A DNA stretch of 64,000 nucleotides from Clostridium sp. 1001271st1 H5 (GCF_005845215.1 NZ_SPHO01000003.1:124001-188000), one strand, 5' to 3'. Shown: positions 32,269-41,668, numbered from the stretch's first letter. Notes: generated by a model from the sequence alone, not told the origin. A program made the numbers and translations.

Positions 32269-34131
32269 TTGGAGGCAAAAGAGAGTACGAGGACCAGGAT
32301 TGGGTTCTCCAGGATGGAAAAGAAATATGAGTGGAAGGACCATGTGATATTCATGGGACTGCTGCTAGCCATGGCAGTGTGGGTCAACAGGGGAATTGAA
32401 ATAAAGGGCTTATACATGGATGACCTGTATTTCTGGTCCTGCTACGGGGAGCAGAGCTTCCTCCAATATGTGTTTCCGGTAGGCAGCACCCGATTCAGAT
32501 TCCTGTATTATCTGGCTGCCTGGCTGGAGATGGCAGTGGTCAGAAACCATGTGGGATGGTTTGTTCCCTTTAATATTCTGCTGAACGCAGCAGTGGCCTG
32601 GAGCATATATTTCATTGGCAGAAGGCTGTCCCGGGCAAAGGGTATCGGCTTTCTCTGCGCCTCCATGTTTCTTATCAGCCGCATGGCCTATTACCAGATA
32701 GGCCAGGTGCTGGGGCTTATGGAGACCATGGCCCTGTGGATGGCCATTTTGGTTCTCTGGTATCTGTTCCGGTATCTCAATGAAAAGGACAGTCCGGTAT
32801 GCTTCTATATTTCCTGCCTGCTTTATTTCGGGGTATGCTTTGTACATGAGCGCTACATGGCCCTGTTTCCCCTGCTTCTCCTGGTCCTTCTGTTTAAGAA
32901 GAGCAGGAAACTGTGGGAATGGGGAGCGGGTCTGGCCTCCTTCCTCCTGGTTCAAATCATACGGGCCTTTACCATTGGAAGTATACTTCCCGCGGGCACA
33001 GGGGGCACCCAGGTGGCGGATACCTTCAGCCTGTCGGATACCTTTAAATACGCATTGAGCCAGATTGCTTATGTGTTCGGCATCAATGCGGGACCGGAAC
33101 ATCTCAACGGCTGTCCATGGGGGCAGAGCCCTCTGGCGGTCAAGGGTCTGGTGCTTCTGGCAGATGCAGCCATTGCAGTCATTGTCCTGGCATTTGCTGC
33201 GAAGCTGGTGAGGGAGAAACGGAAGGAATACAGGGTCAGGATGCTGAAGAACAGCGCCCTGTTCATTCTGTTTACCGGACTCTGCATTGCATCCTCCAGC
33301 GTGACCATACGGGTGGAGATGCGGTGGGTGTATGTATCGCTGGTATCCGCGCTTTTGTTTCTGGCGTATATGTATGGGGAACTGACAGAGGGCGTGAAGC
33401 CGGAGCTGTACCTGAAACGGCTCTGGCCCTGGGGCGCTGCTTTTGCCTGCTATGTGGTATTCATGCTTCCGGCGGAGCTTTATTACCGGGCAGACTATCC
33501 CAAGCTGTATCTCTGGCCCAACCAGCTGCGGTATAATTCCCTGGCTGAGGAGACCTATGGAAGATACGGGGATGATATATTCGGCAGGACCATCTACATC
33601 ATAGGGGACAGCTATGAGATGAGTGATTTCACGGCCAGGACCTTTTTCAAGGTATTTGACAGGAACCGGGCAGCGGAAGGCACCAGAGTGGAGTTCATAG
33701 AGAGCATCCGGGACATCGGACTGGTGGACGACCGGATGCTGGTGCTGCGGGAGGACCCGGACCATGATGGGTTCCAGGATATTACAGAGATTGTAAGGGA
33801 AATGAAGCTCCAGGTGGATTACGGTTACTACGGCGATGACTGGATGGATGAACGCGCCAGCCTGACTGTCATGGCCGGTGAGACAGGCATGATTGACCTG
33901 GAGGTGGTGTATCCGGGCATCATGAGCGGCGGAGAGGCTGTGAAGATTACAAAGGATAAGGATGAACCCCGCTACCTGCCGGTACGGTCTAACGTTGTAA
34001 ATACAACAATCCAGGCCGAGCCATGGCAGATGGTGCACCTTACCTTTGAGTATAATTTCTATATGCAGAATGCCCAGGAACAGAGGGGTGAGGACAGGCT
34101 GGCTGCCATTGTGCATATGACGGTCAGATAA
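32269..34131 (+). CDS. Polytopic membrane protein, probable GT-C glycosyltransferase
   Basis: A 620-residue protein with about 11 to 12 membrane helices in residues 20-400 and a soluble C-terminal domain. GIEIKGLYMDDLYFWSCYG after helix 1 has the paired aspartates typical of GT-C enzymes. The likely start is TTG 32269, with AAGGAGG eight bases upstream; ATG 32314 is an alternative and the frame is open to 32239. The C-terminal 200 residues are beta-rich and have an acidic DPDHDGFQDITE segment that could bind calcium. The substrate is unknown. Confidence 0.6.
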   Translation: MEAKESTRTRIGFSRMEKKYEWKDHVIFMGLLLAMAVWVNRGIEIKGLYMDDLYFWSCYGEQSFLQYVFPVGSTRFRFLYYLAAWLEMAVVRNHVGWFVPFNILLNAAVAWSIYFIGRRLSRAKGIGFLCASMFLISRMAYYQIGQVLGLMETMALWMAILVLWYLFRYLNEKDSPVCFYISCLLYFGVCFVHERYMALFPLLLLVLLFKKSRKLWEWGAGLASFLLVQIIRAFTIGSILPAGTGGTQVADTFSLSDTFKYALSQIAYVFGINAGPEHLNGCPWGQSPLAVKGLVLLADAAIAVIVLAFAAKLVREKRKEYRVRMLKNSALFILFTGLCIASSSVTIRVEMRWVYVSLVSALLFLAYMYGELTEGVKPELYLKRLWPWGAAFACYVVFMLPAELYYRADYPKLYLWPNQLRYNSLAEETYGRYGDDIFGRTIYIIGDSYEMSDFTARTFFKVFDRNRAAEGTRVEFIESIRDIGLVDDRMLVLREDPDHDGFQDITEIVREMKLQVDYGYYGDDWMDERASLTVMAGETGMIDLEVVYPGIMSGGEAVKITKDKDEPRYLPVRSNVVNTTIQAEPWQMVHLTFEYNFYMQNAQEQRGEDRLAAIVHMTVR

Positions 34132-34180
34132 GAACATAGTCCGGTAAGGACGGAGAAAACGGGAAAGGGGCAGGATAACC

Positions 34181-35605
34181 ATGAATGCAGAACGAAACAG
34201 GAAAATCATATATTGGCTTCTTCCTCTTGCAGGCATCCTGTTCTGCCTCTGGTACGTAAAGAACGCCACCTGCGACGTGGTGTACTCAGACTACATCCGG
34301 CTGGTGAACAGCTACCTGCCTGATGTGTGGAATCCGGAGAAATTTTTTGTGCCGGATGTGCTGACACGCATCCCGGTCAATTATCTCTGCCGTATTGTCA
34401 ATGTGGAGTTCTTTGGTTTCACCATAACCCTGGAACGGGTGCTGGGAGTGGTGAGCTTAGGACTGGCAGGCTGGGTATTTGCAGCCTATTGCAGTGGCAG
34501 AAAGGTGGGATGCCTCTGGTTTGCACTGCTGATGGCAGTCATGTTCAGCCTGAATAAATGGGAGATGATTACCAATGGAAGCGGCTGGTCCCATTTCTTT
34601 GCCTTTGCCTGCTTCTACTACCATGAGCTGGTCCTGGACCGGGTATGGGCAGGGGAGGAAAAGAAAGGTGACCGCGTAAAGCTGCTTGTGCTGCCGTGGC
34701 TCATTATACTGGGAACGGCCGGACCTTACTGTGCGGTTTATGCTGCCACACTGCTGCTTTCCTACGGATTCTGCATGGTCATGGACCGGTTGGGAAAGAA
34801 TGAAGGCCGGACATACGGTTCCTGGGATATGCGGTATCTGGCCTGCATGGCCTGCACCCTGGTTCCCCTGCTTCTGTATATGCTGAGCAATTCCATGGCA
34901 GTGGAGGAACATGCCGGAGCCACGGGACGTTCCCTGGGTACGATTCTGGCGGAAAATCCCACATTTCCCATCCGTTTTCTGCTGAAGTCCTTTGCAGGGG
35001 TTCTGGTGGGAGGGGAGGAACTTCAGCGTTTCATGGAAAGCGGCCTGCTCAGCAACCGGATGTGTTATGTCCTGGGCTTGTTTGTGGTCTGCGGCTATCT
35101 GCTGGCGTTGTGGCTTAATTTCCGGTTCCGCCTGTATGAGAGGACCATCATGCCCCTGATGCTTCTGGCAGGAGGCGGTATGAACCATGTAATCATCTTT
35201 ATTTCCAGGTATATATTTGAGAAGGAAAGCTATGCCTTAAGTTCCCGCTATGCCCTGCAGTTCCAGGTGGGAATACTGGGTATCGTACTTACCTTTGCAC
35301 TTGTATGGCAGATGAAGGGGAGGACAAGCCGGGGATACCGGTGGGTCATGGCACTATTCTGCCTTGCAATCCTTATGGGAAATGGTTATACTACTTATCG
35401 TGAGATTCAGAAAGCGCCCAGCAGGGAGGAAAGCTTTGAGAGAAAGGCACATCTTGCCCTGGAGGTCCCCGGAATGAGCCGGGAAGAGCTGCAGGACAGG
35501 GGCGGGGAGCTGGAAAGAGAGTTTGAATACTACAAAGGACTGGATAAGATACAGAACGCGTTCCGGATACTGGAAGAGAACAGACTGAATGTGTTCCGGG
35601 AATAG
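34181..35605 (+). CDS. Polytopic membrane protein of the glycan locus
   Basis: A 474-residue protein with about 10 to 11 membrane helices. After the first helix CDVVYSDYIRLVNSYLPDVW carries an acidic residue in the first external loop, loosely resembling GT-C proteins. The final 60 residues are hydrophilic and helical. No family is securely recognised. It is the third of three consecutive membrane proteins and is followed by a tandem repeat that appears to have grown from its own 3' end. Confidence 0.5.
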   Translation: MNAERNRKIIYWLLPLAGILFCLWYVKNATCDVVYSDYIRLVNSYLPDVWNPEKFFVPDVLTRIPVNYLCRIVNVEFFGFTITLERVLGVVSLGLAGWVFAAYCSGRKVGCLWFALLMAVMFSLNKWEMITNGSGWSHFFAFACFYYHELVLDRVWAGEEKKGDRVKLLVLPWLIILGTAGPYCAVYAATLLLSYGFCMVMDRLGKNEGRTYGSWDMRYLACMACTLVPLLLYMLSNSMAVEEHAGATGRSLGTILAENPTFPIRFLLKSFAGVLVGGEELQRFMESGLLSNRMCYVLGLFVVCGYLLALWLNFRFRLYERTIMPLMLLAGGGMNHVIIFISRYIFEKESYALSSRYALQFQVGILGIVLTFALVWQMKGRTSRGYRWVMALFCLAILMGNGYTTYREIQKAPSREESFERKAHLALEVPGMSREELQDRGGELEREFEYYKGLDKIQNAFRILEENRLNVFRE

Positions 35606-35608
35606 GAC

Positions 35609-35688
35609 GCGCCAGGAATGGAATGCGCCAGAAATGGAATATGGCAGAAATGGAATGCGGCAGAAATAAAATGTGTCGGAAATACAAT
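35609..35688 (+). repeat. Five tandem 16 bp degenerate repeats
   Basis: Units start at 35609, 35625, 35641, 35657 and 35673; the first two are GCGCCAGGAATGGAAT and GCGCCAGAAATGGAAT and later ones diverge. The last 16 bases of the preceding gene and stop (35593-35608) match at 10 of 16 positions, suggesting the array arose by slippage from there. The rfbF ribosome site GGAGGA begins directly after the array at 35689. Confidence 0.8.
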
Positions 35689-35699
35689 GGAGGACAGAG

Positions 35700-36470
35700 A
35701 TGAAGGTAGTAATTTTAGCAGGAGGTTTTGGTACCAGAATCAGCGAGGAGAGCCATCTGAAGCCAAAGCCAATGATAGAAATCGGGGGAAAGCCCATATT
35801 GTGGCATATCATGAAGTATTATTCGGAATACGGATTCCACGACTTCATCATCTGTCTGGGCTATAAGCAGTATGTGGTGAAGGAATTTTTTGCGGATTAT
35901 TTCCTTCACACCTCAGACGTGACATTTGATTTGGCCAATAATAAGATGGAGGTCCACAATAACTACTCCGAGCCGTGGAAGGTGACTCTGGTGGATACCG
36001 GACTCAACACCATGACAGGCGGGCGGGTAAAGCGCATCCAGCCTTTTGTGGGAAATGAACCCTTCATGCTGACCTATGGGGACGGGGTGTCCACTGTGGA
36101 TTTGAATGAACTGGTGCGTTTCCATGAATCCCATGGCAGGACAGCCACCATCACAACGGTCAACATTGGCCAGATGAAGGGGGTCCTGGATATTGATGAA
36201 CATGATACGGTCCTTTCCTTCCGGGAAAAGGAAGATAATGACGGCGCTTTGATTAACGGCGGGTTCATGGTAATGAATCCTGAGGTATTTGATTATCTGG
36301 AAGGGGATTCCACTGTATTTGAGCAGGGCCCCATGCAGCGTCTGGCGGCAGAGGGACAGCTTAAATCCTTTTATCACAGCGGATTCTGGCAGTGCATGGA
36401 TACCCAGCGGGAGATGAATAAGCTGGAGGGGCTGTGGCAGTCCGGTAAGGCGCCCTGGAAGATTTGGTAG
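35700..36470 (+). CDS. rfbF: Glucose-1-phosphate cytidylyltransferase
   Basis: A 256-residue nucleotidyltransferase, the usual RfbF length. KVVILAGGFGTRISEESHLKPKPM is the catalytic signature and LTYGDGVSTVDL the metal-binding aspartate. FYHSGFWQCMDTQREMNKLE near the C-terminus is specific to the CDP-glucose enzymes. It makes CDP-D-glucose from CTP and glucose 1-phosphate. ATG 35700 has GGAGGA five bases upstream. It starts an rfbF-rfbG-rfbH operon. Confidence 0.95.
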   Translation: MKVVILAGGFGTRISEESHLKPKPMIEIGGKPILWHIMKYYSEYGFHDFIICLGYKQYVVKEFFADYFLHTSDVTFDLANNKMEVHNNYSEPWKVTLVDTGLNTMTGGRVKRIQPFVGNEPFMLTYGDGVSTVDLNELVRFHESHGRTATITTVNIGQMKGVLDIDEHDTVLSFREKEDNDGALINGGFMVMNPEVFDYLEGDSTVFEQGPMQRLAAEGQLKSFYHSGFWQCMDTQREMNKLEGLWQSGKAPWKIW

Positions 36471-36484
36471 GAGATGAATATTTT

Positions 36485-37540
36485 ATGACGATGAAAGAAT
36501 TGACGGACTTCTATAAGGGAAAGAAGGTACTGGTGACAGGGCATACCGGGTTTAAGGGGGCCTGGCTCTGCCGGATATTGACCCTGGCCGGGGCCCGGGT
36601 GACGGGGTATTCCCTTGAGCCGCCCACAGACCCAAGCCTGTTTGAAATTGCCGGGCTGGAGGATGTGATGGACAGCGTGATTGGCGATATCAGGAATCTT
36701 AAGGGACTTCAGGACGTGTTTGAACGGGTGAGGCCGGAGGTGGTGTTTCATCTGGCAGCCCAGCCCATTGTGCGGGATTCTTATAAGGACCCGGTGTATA
36801 CCTATGAGACAAATGTTATGGGAACCGTGAACGTGCTGGAGTGTGTCAGGCTGACGGACAGTGTGCGCTCCTTCCTCAATGTGACCACGGACAAGGTTTA
36901 TGAGAACCGGGAGTGGGAGTATGGCTACAGGGAATGCGACCCCCTGGACGGATATGACCCCTATTCCAACAGCAAGTCCTGTTCCGAGCTGGTAACCCAC
37001 AGCTATCAGAAGTCCTTTCTCAGCGGCGGACGCTGTGCTGTTTCCACTTCAAGGGCCGGAAATGTCATTGGAGGAGGCGATTTTGCCAATGACAGAATTA
37101 TACCTGACTGTATCAGGGCTGCTGCTGCAGGGAAAGATATTATTGTAAGGAATCCCCATTCCACCAGGCCCTATCAGCTGGTGCTGGAGCCTCTTTTGGT
37201 ATATCTTACCATTGCCATGAAGCAGTATGAGGACGGCCGGTACCAGGGGTATTATAATGTGGGACCGGATGATAAGGACTGTGTGACCACGGGCCGTCTG
37301 GTGGACATGTTCTGCCGGGCCTGGGGCGAGGGCGTAACGTGGGTAAACCAGTATGACGGAGGCCCCCATGAGGCCAATTTCCTGAAGCTGGATTGTTCCA
37401 GGATAAAGTCGGTGTTTGGCTGGCGGCCCAGATACGGGGTGGAGGAAGCTGTACAGAAGACCGTGGAGTGGTCCAAGGCCTATCTGGACGGTGAGGACAT
37501 GCTGGAGGTCATGGACCGGCAGATAACAGAATTTCTGTAA
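36485..37540 (+). CDS. rfbG: CDP-glucose 4,6-dehydratase
   Basis: A 351-residue extended SDR enzyme. KVLVTGHTGFKGAWLCRIL is the NAD-binding GxxGxxG loop; VTTDKVYENREWEYGY and DPYSNSKSCSE provide the Thr/Asp-Lys and YxxxK catalytic residues. It oxidises and dehydrates CDP-glucose to CDP-4-keto-6-deoxyglucose. AGGAG at the end of rfbF precedes ATG 36485; ATG 36491 is possible. Between rfbF and rfbH, as in Salmonella and Yersinia dideoxysugar loci. Confidence 0.95.
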   Translation: MTMKELTDFYKGKKVLVTGHTGFKGAWLCRILTLAGARVTGYSLEPPTDPSLFEIAGLEDVMDSVIGDIRNLKGLQDVFERVRPEVVFHLAAQPIVRDSYKDPVYTYETNVMGTVNVLECVRLTDSVRSFLNVTTDKVYENREWEYGYRECDPLDGYDPYSNSKSCSELVTHSYQKSFLSGGRCAVSTSRAGNVIGGGDFANDRIIPDCIRAAAAGKDIIVRNPHSTRPYQLVLEPLLVYLTIAMKQYEDGRYQGYYNVGPDDKDCVTTGRLVDMFCRAWGEGVTWVNQYDGGPHEANFLKLDCSRIKSVFGWRPRYGVEEAVQKTVEWSKAYLDGEDMLEVMDRQITEFL

Positions 37541-37622
37541 CGGTCCGGACAGCAGGGAAACGGATGCGGGGGCATGGGCGTCTGAACTGTTACGAATTTT
37601 TTTGCAGAGAGGAGATATAAAC

Positions 37623-38981
37623 ATGGCTTTTGAACATAAAACAGAGACAGAAGCAAGACAGCAGATTCTGGACATGGTGGCCGAATACTGCGATACCTAT
37701 CACAATAAAAAGGAACCCTTTCAGGAGGGCGACCGCATCCCTTATGCTTCCAGGGTCTATGACCATAAGGAGATGGTAAACCTGGTGGACAGTTCACTGG
37801 AATTCTGGCTGACCTCCGGCAGGTACACCGATGAATTTGAGAAGAAGCTGGCAGCTTATCTGGACGTGCGTTTCTGCTCCCTGGTAAACTCCGGTTCCTC
37901 CGCCAATCTGCTGGCCTTCATGACGCTGACCTCCCCCTTGCTGGGGGAGCGCAGGGTGAAGAGAGGGGATGAAATTATCACAGTTGCCTGCGGGTTTCCA
38001 ACCACGGTGGCGCCTGCCATCCAGTTTGGGGCAGTGCCGGTGTTTGTGGATGTGACCATCCCCCAGTATAACATTGATGTGACAAAGCTGGAGGAGGCGC
38101 TGTCTGAAAAGACAAAGGCAGTGATGATAGCCCATACCCTTGGAAATCCCTTTGATTTAAGGACAGTAAAGGCATTCTGCCAAAGGCATGGCCTGTGGCT
38201 GGTGGAGGATAACTGCGATGCCCTGGGCACACAGTACACCATGGAAGAGGATGGGAAGGAAGTAACCCGGTTTACAGGTACCATCGGGGACATCGGTACT
38301 TCCAGCTTTTATCCGCCCCATCACATGACCATGGGCGAGGGCGGCGCCGTGTATACGGACAATCCCCTTCTCAATAAAATCATACGTTCCTTCCGGGACT
38401 GGGGCCGGGACTGCGTATGCCCCTCTGGCCGTGACAACATGTGCGGACACCGGTTTGACCGGCAGTTCGGGGAGCTTCCCCTGGGCTATGACCACAAATA
38501 CGTATATTCCCATCTTGGGTATAATCTGAAGGCCACGGACATGCAGGCATCCATTGGCTGTGCCCAGCTGGATAAATTCCCCTCCTTTGTGGAGCGCCGC
38601 CGCCACAATTTCGACCGGCTGAAGGCAGGACTGGAGGGGACGGAAAATCAGCTGATTCTTCCGGAAGCCTGCCCGCATTCCAGGCCAAGCTGGTTTGGTT
38701 TTCTGATTACATGCAGGGAAGGCGTGGACCGCAATAAGGTGGTACGGTATGCAGAGGAAAAGGGCGTGCAGACCAGAATGCTGTTTGCCGGCAACCTGAC
38801 AAAGCATCCCTGCTTTGATGAGATGCGTACAGAAGGCAGAGGATACCGCATTGCGGGCAGCCTGGACAATACGGACCGCATTATGGCCGACACCTTCTGG
38901 GTAGGTGTGTATCCGGGAATGACAGACGCCATGATTGACTATATGGCCCAGACAATTAAGGAAGCAGCGGAGTGTGTATAG
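37623..38981 (+). CDS. rfbH: CDP-4-keto-6-deoxyglucose 3-dehydrase (E1)
   Basis: A 452-residue DegT-fold enzyme that uses PMP rather than PLP. FYPPHHMTMGEGG has histidine in place of the Schiff-base lysine, the mark of this dehydrase. Its [2Fe-2S] cysteines are present as DCVCPSGRDNMC (C-x-C-x7-C) with an upstream partner in EDNCDALGT. It removes the 3-hydroxyl, but needs an electron-donating reductase (E3) and a final sugar reductase to yield a 3,6-dideoxyhexose; neither is in the window. AGGAG precedes ATG 37623. Confidence 0.95.
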   Translation: MAFEHKTETEARQQILDMVAEYCDTYHNKKEPFQEGDRIPYASRVYDHKEMVNLVDSSLEFWLTSGRYTDEFEKKLAAYLDVRFCSLVNSGSSANLLAFMTLTSPLLGERRVKRGDEIITVACGFPTTVAPAIQFGAVPVFVDVTIPQYNIDVTKLEEALSEKTKAVMIAHTLGNPFDLRTVKAFCQRHGLWLVEDNCDALGTQYTMEEDGKEVTRFTGTIGDIGTSSFYPPHHMTMGEGGAVYTDNPLLNKIIRSFRDWGRDCVCPSGRDNMCGHRFDRQFGELPLGYDHKYVYSHLGYNLKATDMQASIGCAQLDKFPSFVERRRHNFDRLKAGLEGTENQLILPEACPHSRPSWFGFLITCREGVDRNKVVRYAEEKGVQTRMLFAGNLTKHPCFDEMRTEGRGYRIAGSLDNTDRIMADTFWVGVYPGMTDAMIDYMAQTIKEAAECV

Positions 38982-39024
38982 GAACCGCGCGGTACCATAA
39001 GTATAAAGGGCAGGAGTACTGATT

Positions 39025-39867
39025 ATGATGGAAACCTATGATATGAGCCGGGTTCATGAGGCTAACCTGACTATATTAAAAGAGATAGACCGGATTTGCC
39101 GCAAGTACAATATCCGTTACATGCTGGACGCAGGCACCCTCATAGGCGCTGTACGCCACAAGGGATTCATTCCCTGGGACGATGATGCGGATGTGGCATT
39201 TACCAGAAACCAGTATGAGGCGTTTATGAAGGTGGCTCCAAGGGAGCTGCCCGACACCATGGAACTGCTGGAACCGGACAGCTTCCGGGGAGGAAAGGCG
39301 TTTTATGATTTTACTCCCAGGATTATTTACAAGAAAAGCAAGTGCCATGAGGACAGCCCCGAAATGCAGTACTATGAGGGAAAGCTGAACCATATATGGG
39401 TGGATTTGTTTATTCTGGATAAGCTTCCTGCCTCTGTGACAGGGGCGGAATTCACCCGCTTCCTGCACAAGGCAGTGTATGGAATGGCCATGGGGCACAG
39501 GTATAAGCTGGATTTCAGCAAATACAGCCTGATGCACAAGATATTTGTGGGAGGACTGGCAGCCGTTGGACGCCTGGTGCCAATGAAGCTTATCTTTGCC
39601 ATGCAGAGAGCGGCAGCCCTGAAGGACAGGAAAAGCAGGGGGAACCAGTGCTATTACAGCAACTATCAGCCTGATTACCTGTATGTGACTGTGGACAGGT
39701 CCAGCTGTGACCAGGTGGAGGATTGGGATTTTGAGGATACCCGTCTGATGATACCCAGGGGATGGCACCAGATACTGACAGAGGTGTATGGGAACTACAT
39801 GGAAATGCCCCCGGAGGACAAACGGGTGCCCACCCACTCCAGCCAGCAAATCCAGATTTTTGATTAA
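39025..39867 (+). CDS. LicD family phosphotransferase
   Basis: A 280-residue LicD protein. YMLDAGTLIGAVRHKGFIPWDDDADVAF at about residues 32-60 is the nucleotidyltransferase-like core with its metal-binding aspartates. LicD enzymes move phosphocholine or a related phosphate group from a CDP-activated donor to surface sugars. No licA or licC is encoded here. It follows rfbH by 43 bases and is followed by a GtrB-like gene, so it likely decorates this glycan. The group transferred is unknown. Confidence 0.85.
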   Translation: MMETYDMSRVHEANLTILKEIDRICRKYNIRYMLDAGTLIGAVRHKGFIPWDDDADVAFTRNQYEAFMKVAPRELPDTMELLEPDSFRGGKAFYDFTPRIIYKKSKCHEDSPEMQYYEGKLNHIWVDLFILDKLPASVTGAEFTRFLHKAVYGMAMGHRYKLDFSKYSLMHKIFVGGLAAVGRLVPMKLIFAMQRAAALKDRKSRGNQCYYSNYQPDYLYVTVDRSSCDQVEDWDFEDTRLMIPRGWHQILTEVYGNYMEMPPEDKRVPTHSSQQIQIFD

Positions 39868-39920
39868 TGCAGTTTTCGGACACGCGTCAGGCTCCCGGGA
39901 AAGGATTACAGACAAAAGAC

Positions 39921-40856
39921 ATGGACAGGTTGTTATCGGTTGTGGTATCAGTCTACAACGAAGAAAAGGCATTGGAAGAATTTTACAGGGAAACCACAAA
40001 GGTATTGGGGCAAATCAGCTGGGACTATGAGCTGATTTTTGTCAACGACGGCAGCAGGGACGGAAGCCAGGACATACTGGACCGGCTGGCGGCAGCCGAT
40101 AAAAGGGTCAGGGTGGTATGCTTTTCCAGGAATTTCGGGCATGAGGCAGCCATGATAGCGGGGCTGGATTACAGCCGCGGGGACGGCATCATCTGTATGG
40201 ACGCAGACCTGCAGCACCCCCCGGAGTGCATCCCGGATATACTGGAGAAGTTTGGGGAGGGTTATCAGGTTATCAACATGGTCCGGACCAGGAACAAAAC
40301 AGCAGGACTGGTGAAGAACATCACCTCATCCGGCTTTTACTGGCTTATCAACCGGATTTCAGATGTACATTTTGAGGCAAATGCCTCTGACTTTTTTGCG
40401 GTTTCGCGCCATGTGGCCCAGGTGCTGAAGGACAGCTACCGGGAAAAGGTGCGCTTCCTAAGGGGCTATGTGCAGAATGTGGGCTTTCAGAAAACCACCA
40501 TTGAGTATGAGGCAAGGGCCAGGGTGGCGGGGGAGAGCAAGTACAGCATCAAGAAGCTGTTTGTGTTTTCCATCAATACAATCCTGTGCTTTTCCAATAT
40601 GCCCCTGAAGCTGGGAATCTACGCAGGCATATTCTCGGCCCTGCTGGGTTTCCTGGTTATGATATACACCCTCTGCACCAGAAGAGGGGCTCCCAGCGGC
40701 TATGCCACTATTGTGGTGTTGATTTGCTTTATGTTTGCCATGATGTTTGTGATTATCGGTATCATCGGCGAGTATATTGCCATTCTGTTCACGGAGCTGA
40801 AGGACAGGCCGATTTATATTGTGGACCGGACGGAGAATATGGACGGCCGGGAATAA
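39921..40856 (+). CDS. GtrB-like polyprenyl-phosphate glycosyltransferase (GT2)
   Basis: A 311-residue GT2 with two C-terminal membrane helices (about residues 230-255 and 265-295), the GtrB/ArnC plan. LLSVVVSVYNEEKALEEFY, FVNDGSRDGS and CMDADLQHPPE are the GT-A motifs; SKYSIKKLFVFSINTIL is the amphipathic entry to the membrane part. It loads a sugar onto undecaprenyl phosphate. ATG 39921 gives the family-typical N-terminus; an ATG at 39867 overlapping the licD stop (TAATG) could add 18 residues. It is the last gene of the glycan locus. Confidence 0.85.
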   Translation: MDRLLSVVVSVYNEEKALEEFYRETTKVLGQISWDYELIFVNDGSRDGSQDILDRLAAADKRVRVVCFSRNFGHEAAMIAGLDYSRGDGIICMDADLQHPPECIPDILEKFGEGYQVINMVRTRNKTAGLVKNITSSGFYWLINRISDVHFEANASDFFAVSRHVAQVLKDSYREKVRFLRGYVQNVGFQKTTIEYEARARVAGESKYSIKKLFVFSINTILCFSNMPLKLGIYAGIFSALLGFLVMIYTLCTRRGAPSGYATIVVLICFMFAMMFVIIGIIGEYIAILFTELKDRPIYIVDRTENMDGRE

Positions 40857-40860
40857 AAAC

Positions 40861-40882
40861 AGGGACCGGGCAACCGGTCCCT
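40861..40882 (-). terminator. Terminator between glycan locus and DeoR gene
   Basis: AGGGACCGG (40861-40869) pairs perfectly with CCGGTCCCT (40874-40882) across a GCAA loop. On the - strand it is followed by GTTTTTATTCC, so it ends the lyxK-deoR transcript; on the + strand it probably also limits read-through from the glycan locus. Confidence 0.75.
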
Positions 40883-40888
40883 GGCATT

Positions 40889-41650
40889 CTATACCAATTC
40901 TATTTCAATTCCCATACTTTCAAGTTTTTCTGCATACTCTTCATCCAGTTCCTTACCCACAATAATCCGGTTGATGCAGTCCAGCTGGCTGATATTAATG
41001 AAGGCGCTGGCCAGGAACTTGGTGTGGTCGCAAAGAAGGATGACCTCCTTGCCGGACTTAATATATTGTTTTTTTATATTTGTGTCGTCGGTTATATAGC
41101 TGAGCAGCCCCTGGTCCACATCCACGGCGTCAATGGAAAGAAAGGTCTTATTGACAGAGATGCTGCCCAGCATTTTTTCCGCAAAATACCCGTAGGTGGA
41201 ATTAAAGCCTTTCCTGACCACGCCTCCCACCACCAGCAGAGTGACATTGGGAAAAATGCTTACCTCAGATGCAATATGCAAATCATTGGTGACCACGGTA
41301 AGGTCCGGTATGTCGCCCACAAGCTTTGCAAGCTCCAATACCGTGGTGCCGGAATCCAGTATGATTTTCTCGCCCGGACAGATATGTTCCCTGGCAGCTC
41401 TGGCAATGCGGGCCTTTTCGTCTGCATTGGATTCCTTTTTCTTGACAAAAGAGGGCTCCAGGGAGGCGTGATTCGCGGACATGGCGCCGCCGCGGGTCTT
41501 TTGAATCAGTCCCTGGCCGGACAGCTCCTCTATATCCCTTCTGGCGGTTGCCTTGGATATATTCAGCTGACGCATCAGTTCCTCTGATGTTACAATCTTT
41601 TCTCTGTTGGTTAAATCAACAATCGCCTGAAGGCGCTCTGCTTTCAACAT
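40889..41650 (-). CDS. DeoR/GlpR family transcriptional regulator
   Basis: A 253-residue DeoR protein. Residues 1-55 form the helix-turn-helix (IVTSEELMRQLNISKATARRDIEEL); residues about 75-235 are the sugar-phosphate sensor, with LDSGTTVLELAK as its phosphate-binding loop and DAVDVDQGLLSY beyond. Such repressors release DNA on binding a phosphorylated sugar from their own pathway. It follows the lyxK-like kinase by 18 bases and is co-transcribed with it. A repeated GAGTTTGCA motif at 44127, 44138 and 52374 is a candidate operator. Confidence 0.88.
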   Translation of the reverse strand: MLKAERLQAIVDLTNREKIVTSEELMRQLNISKATARRDIEELSGQGLIQKTRGGAMSANHASLEPSFVKKKESNADEKARIARAAREHICPGEKIILDSGTTVLELAKLVGDIPDLTVVTNDLHIASEVSIFPNVTLLVVGGVVRKGFNSTYGYFAEKMLGSISVNKTFLSIDAVDVDQGLLSYITDDTNIKKQYIKSGKEVILLCDHTKFLASAFINISQLDCINRIIVGKELDEEYAEKLESMGIEIELV

Positions 41651-41668
41651 GACAGTTCTCCTTGATTC

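Noticed and set aside
32410..34269. A 619-codon open frame opposite the second GT-C-like gene
   Set aside because: Composition is His/Gln/Pro-rich with no recognisable domain; it is the complement of a membrane-protein gene that has a proper ribosome site.
35609..35688. CRISPR-like array
   Set aside because: The 16-base units are directly adjacent with no spacers and are too short and degenerate; no cas genes are present.
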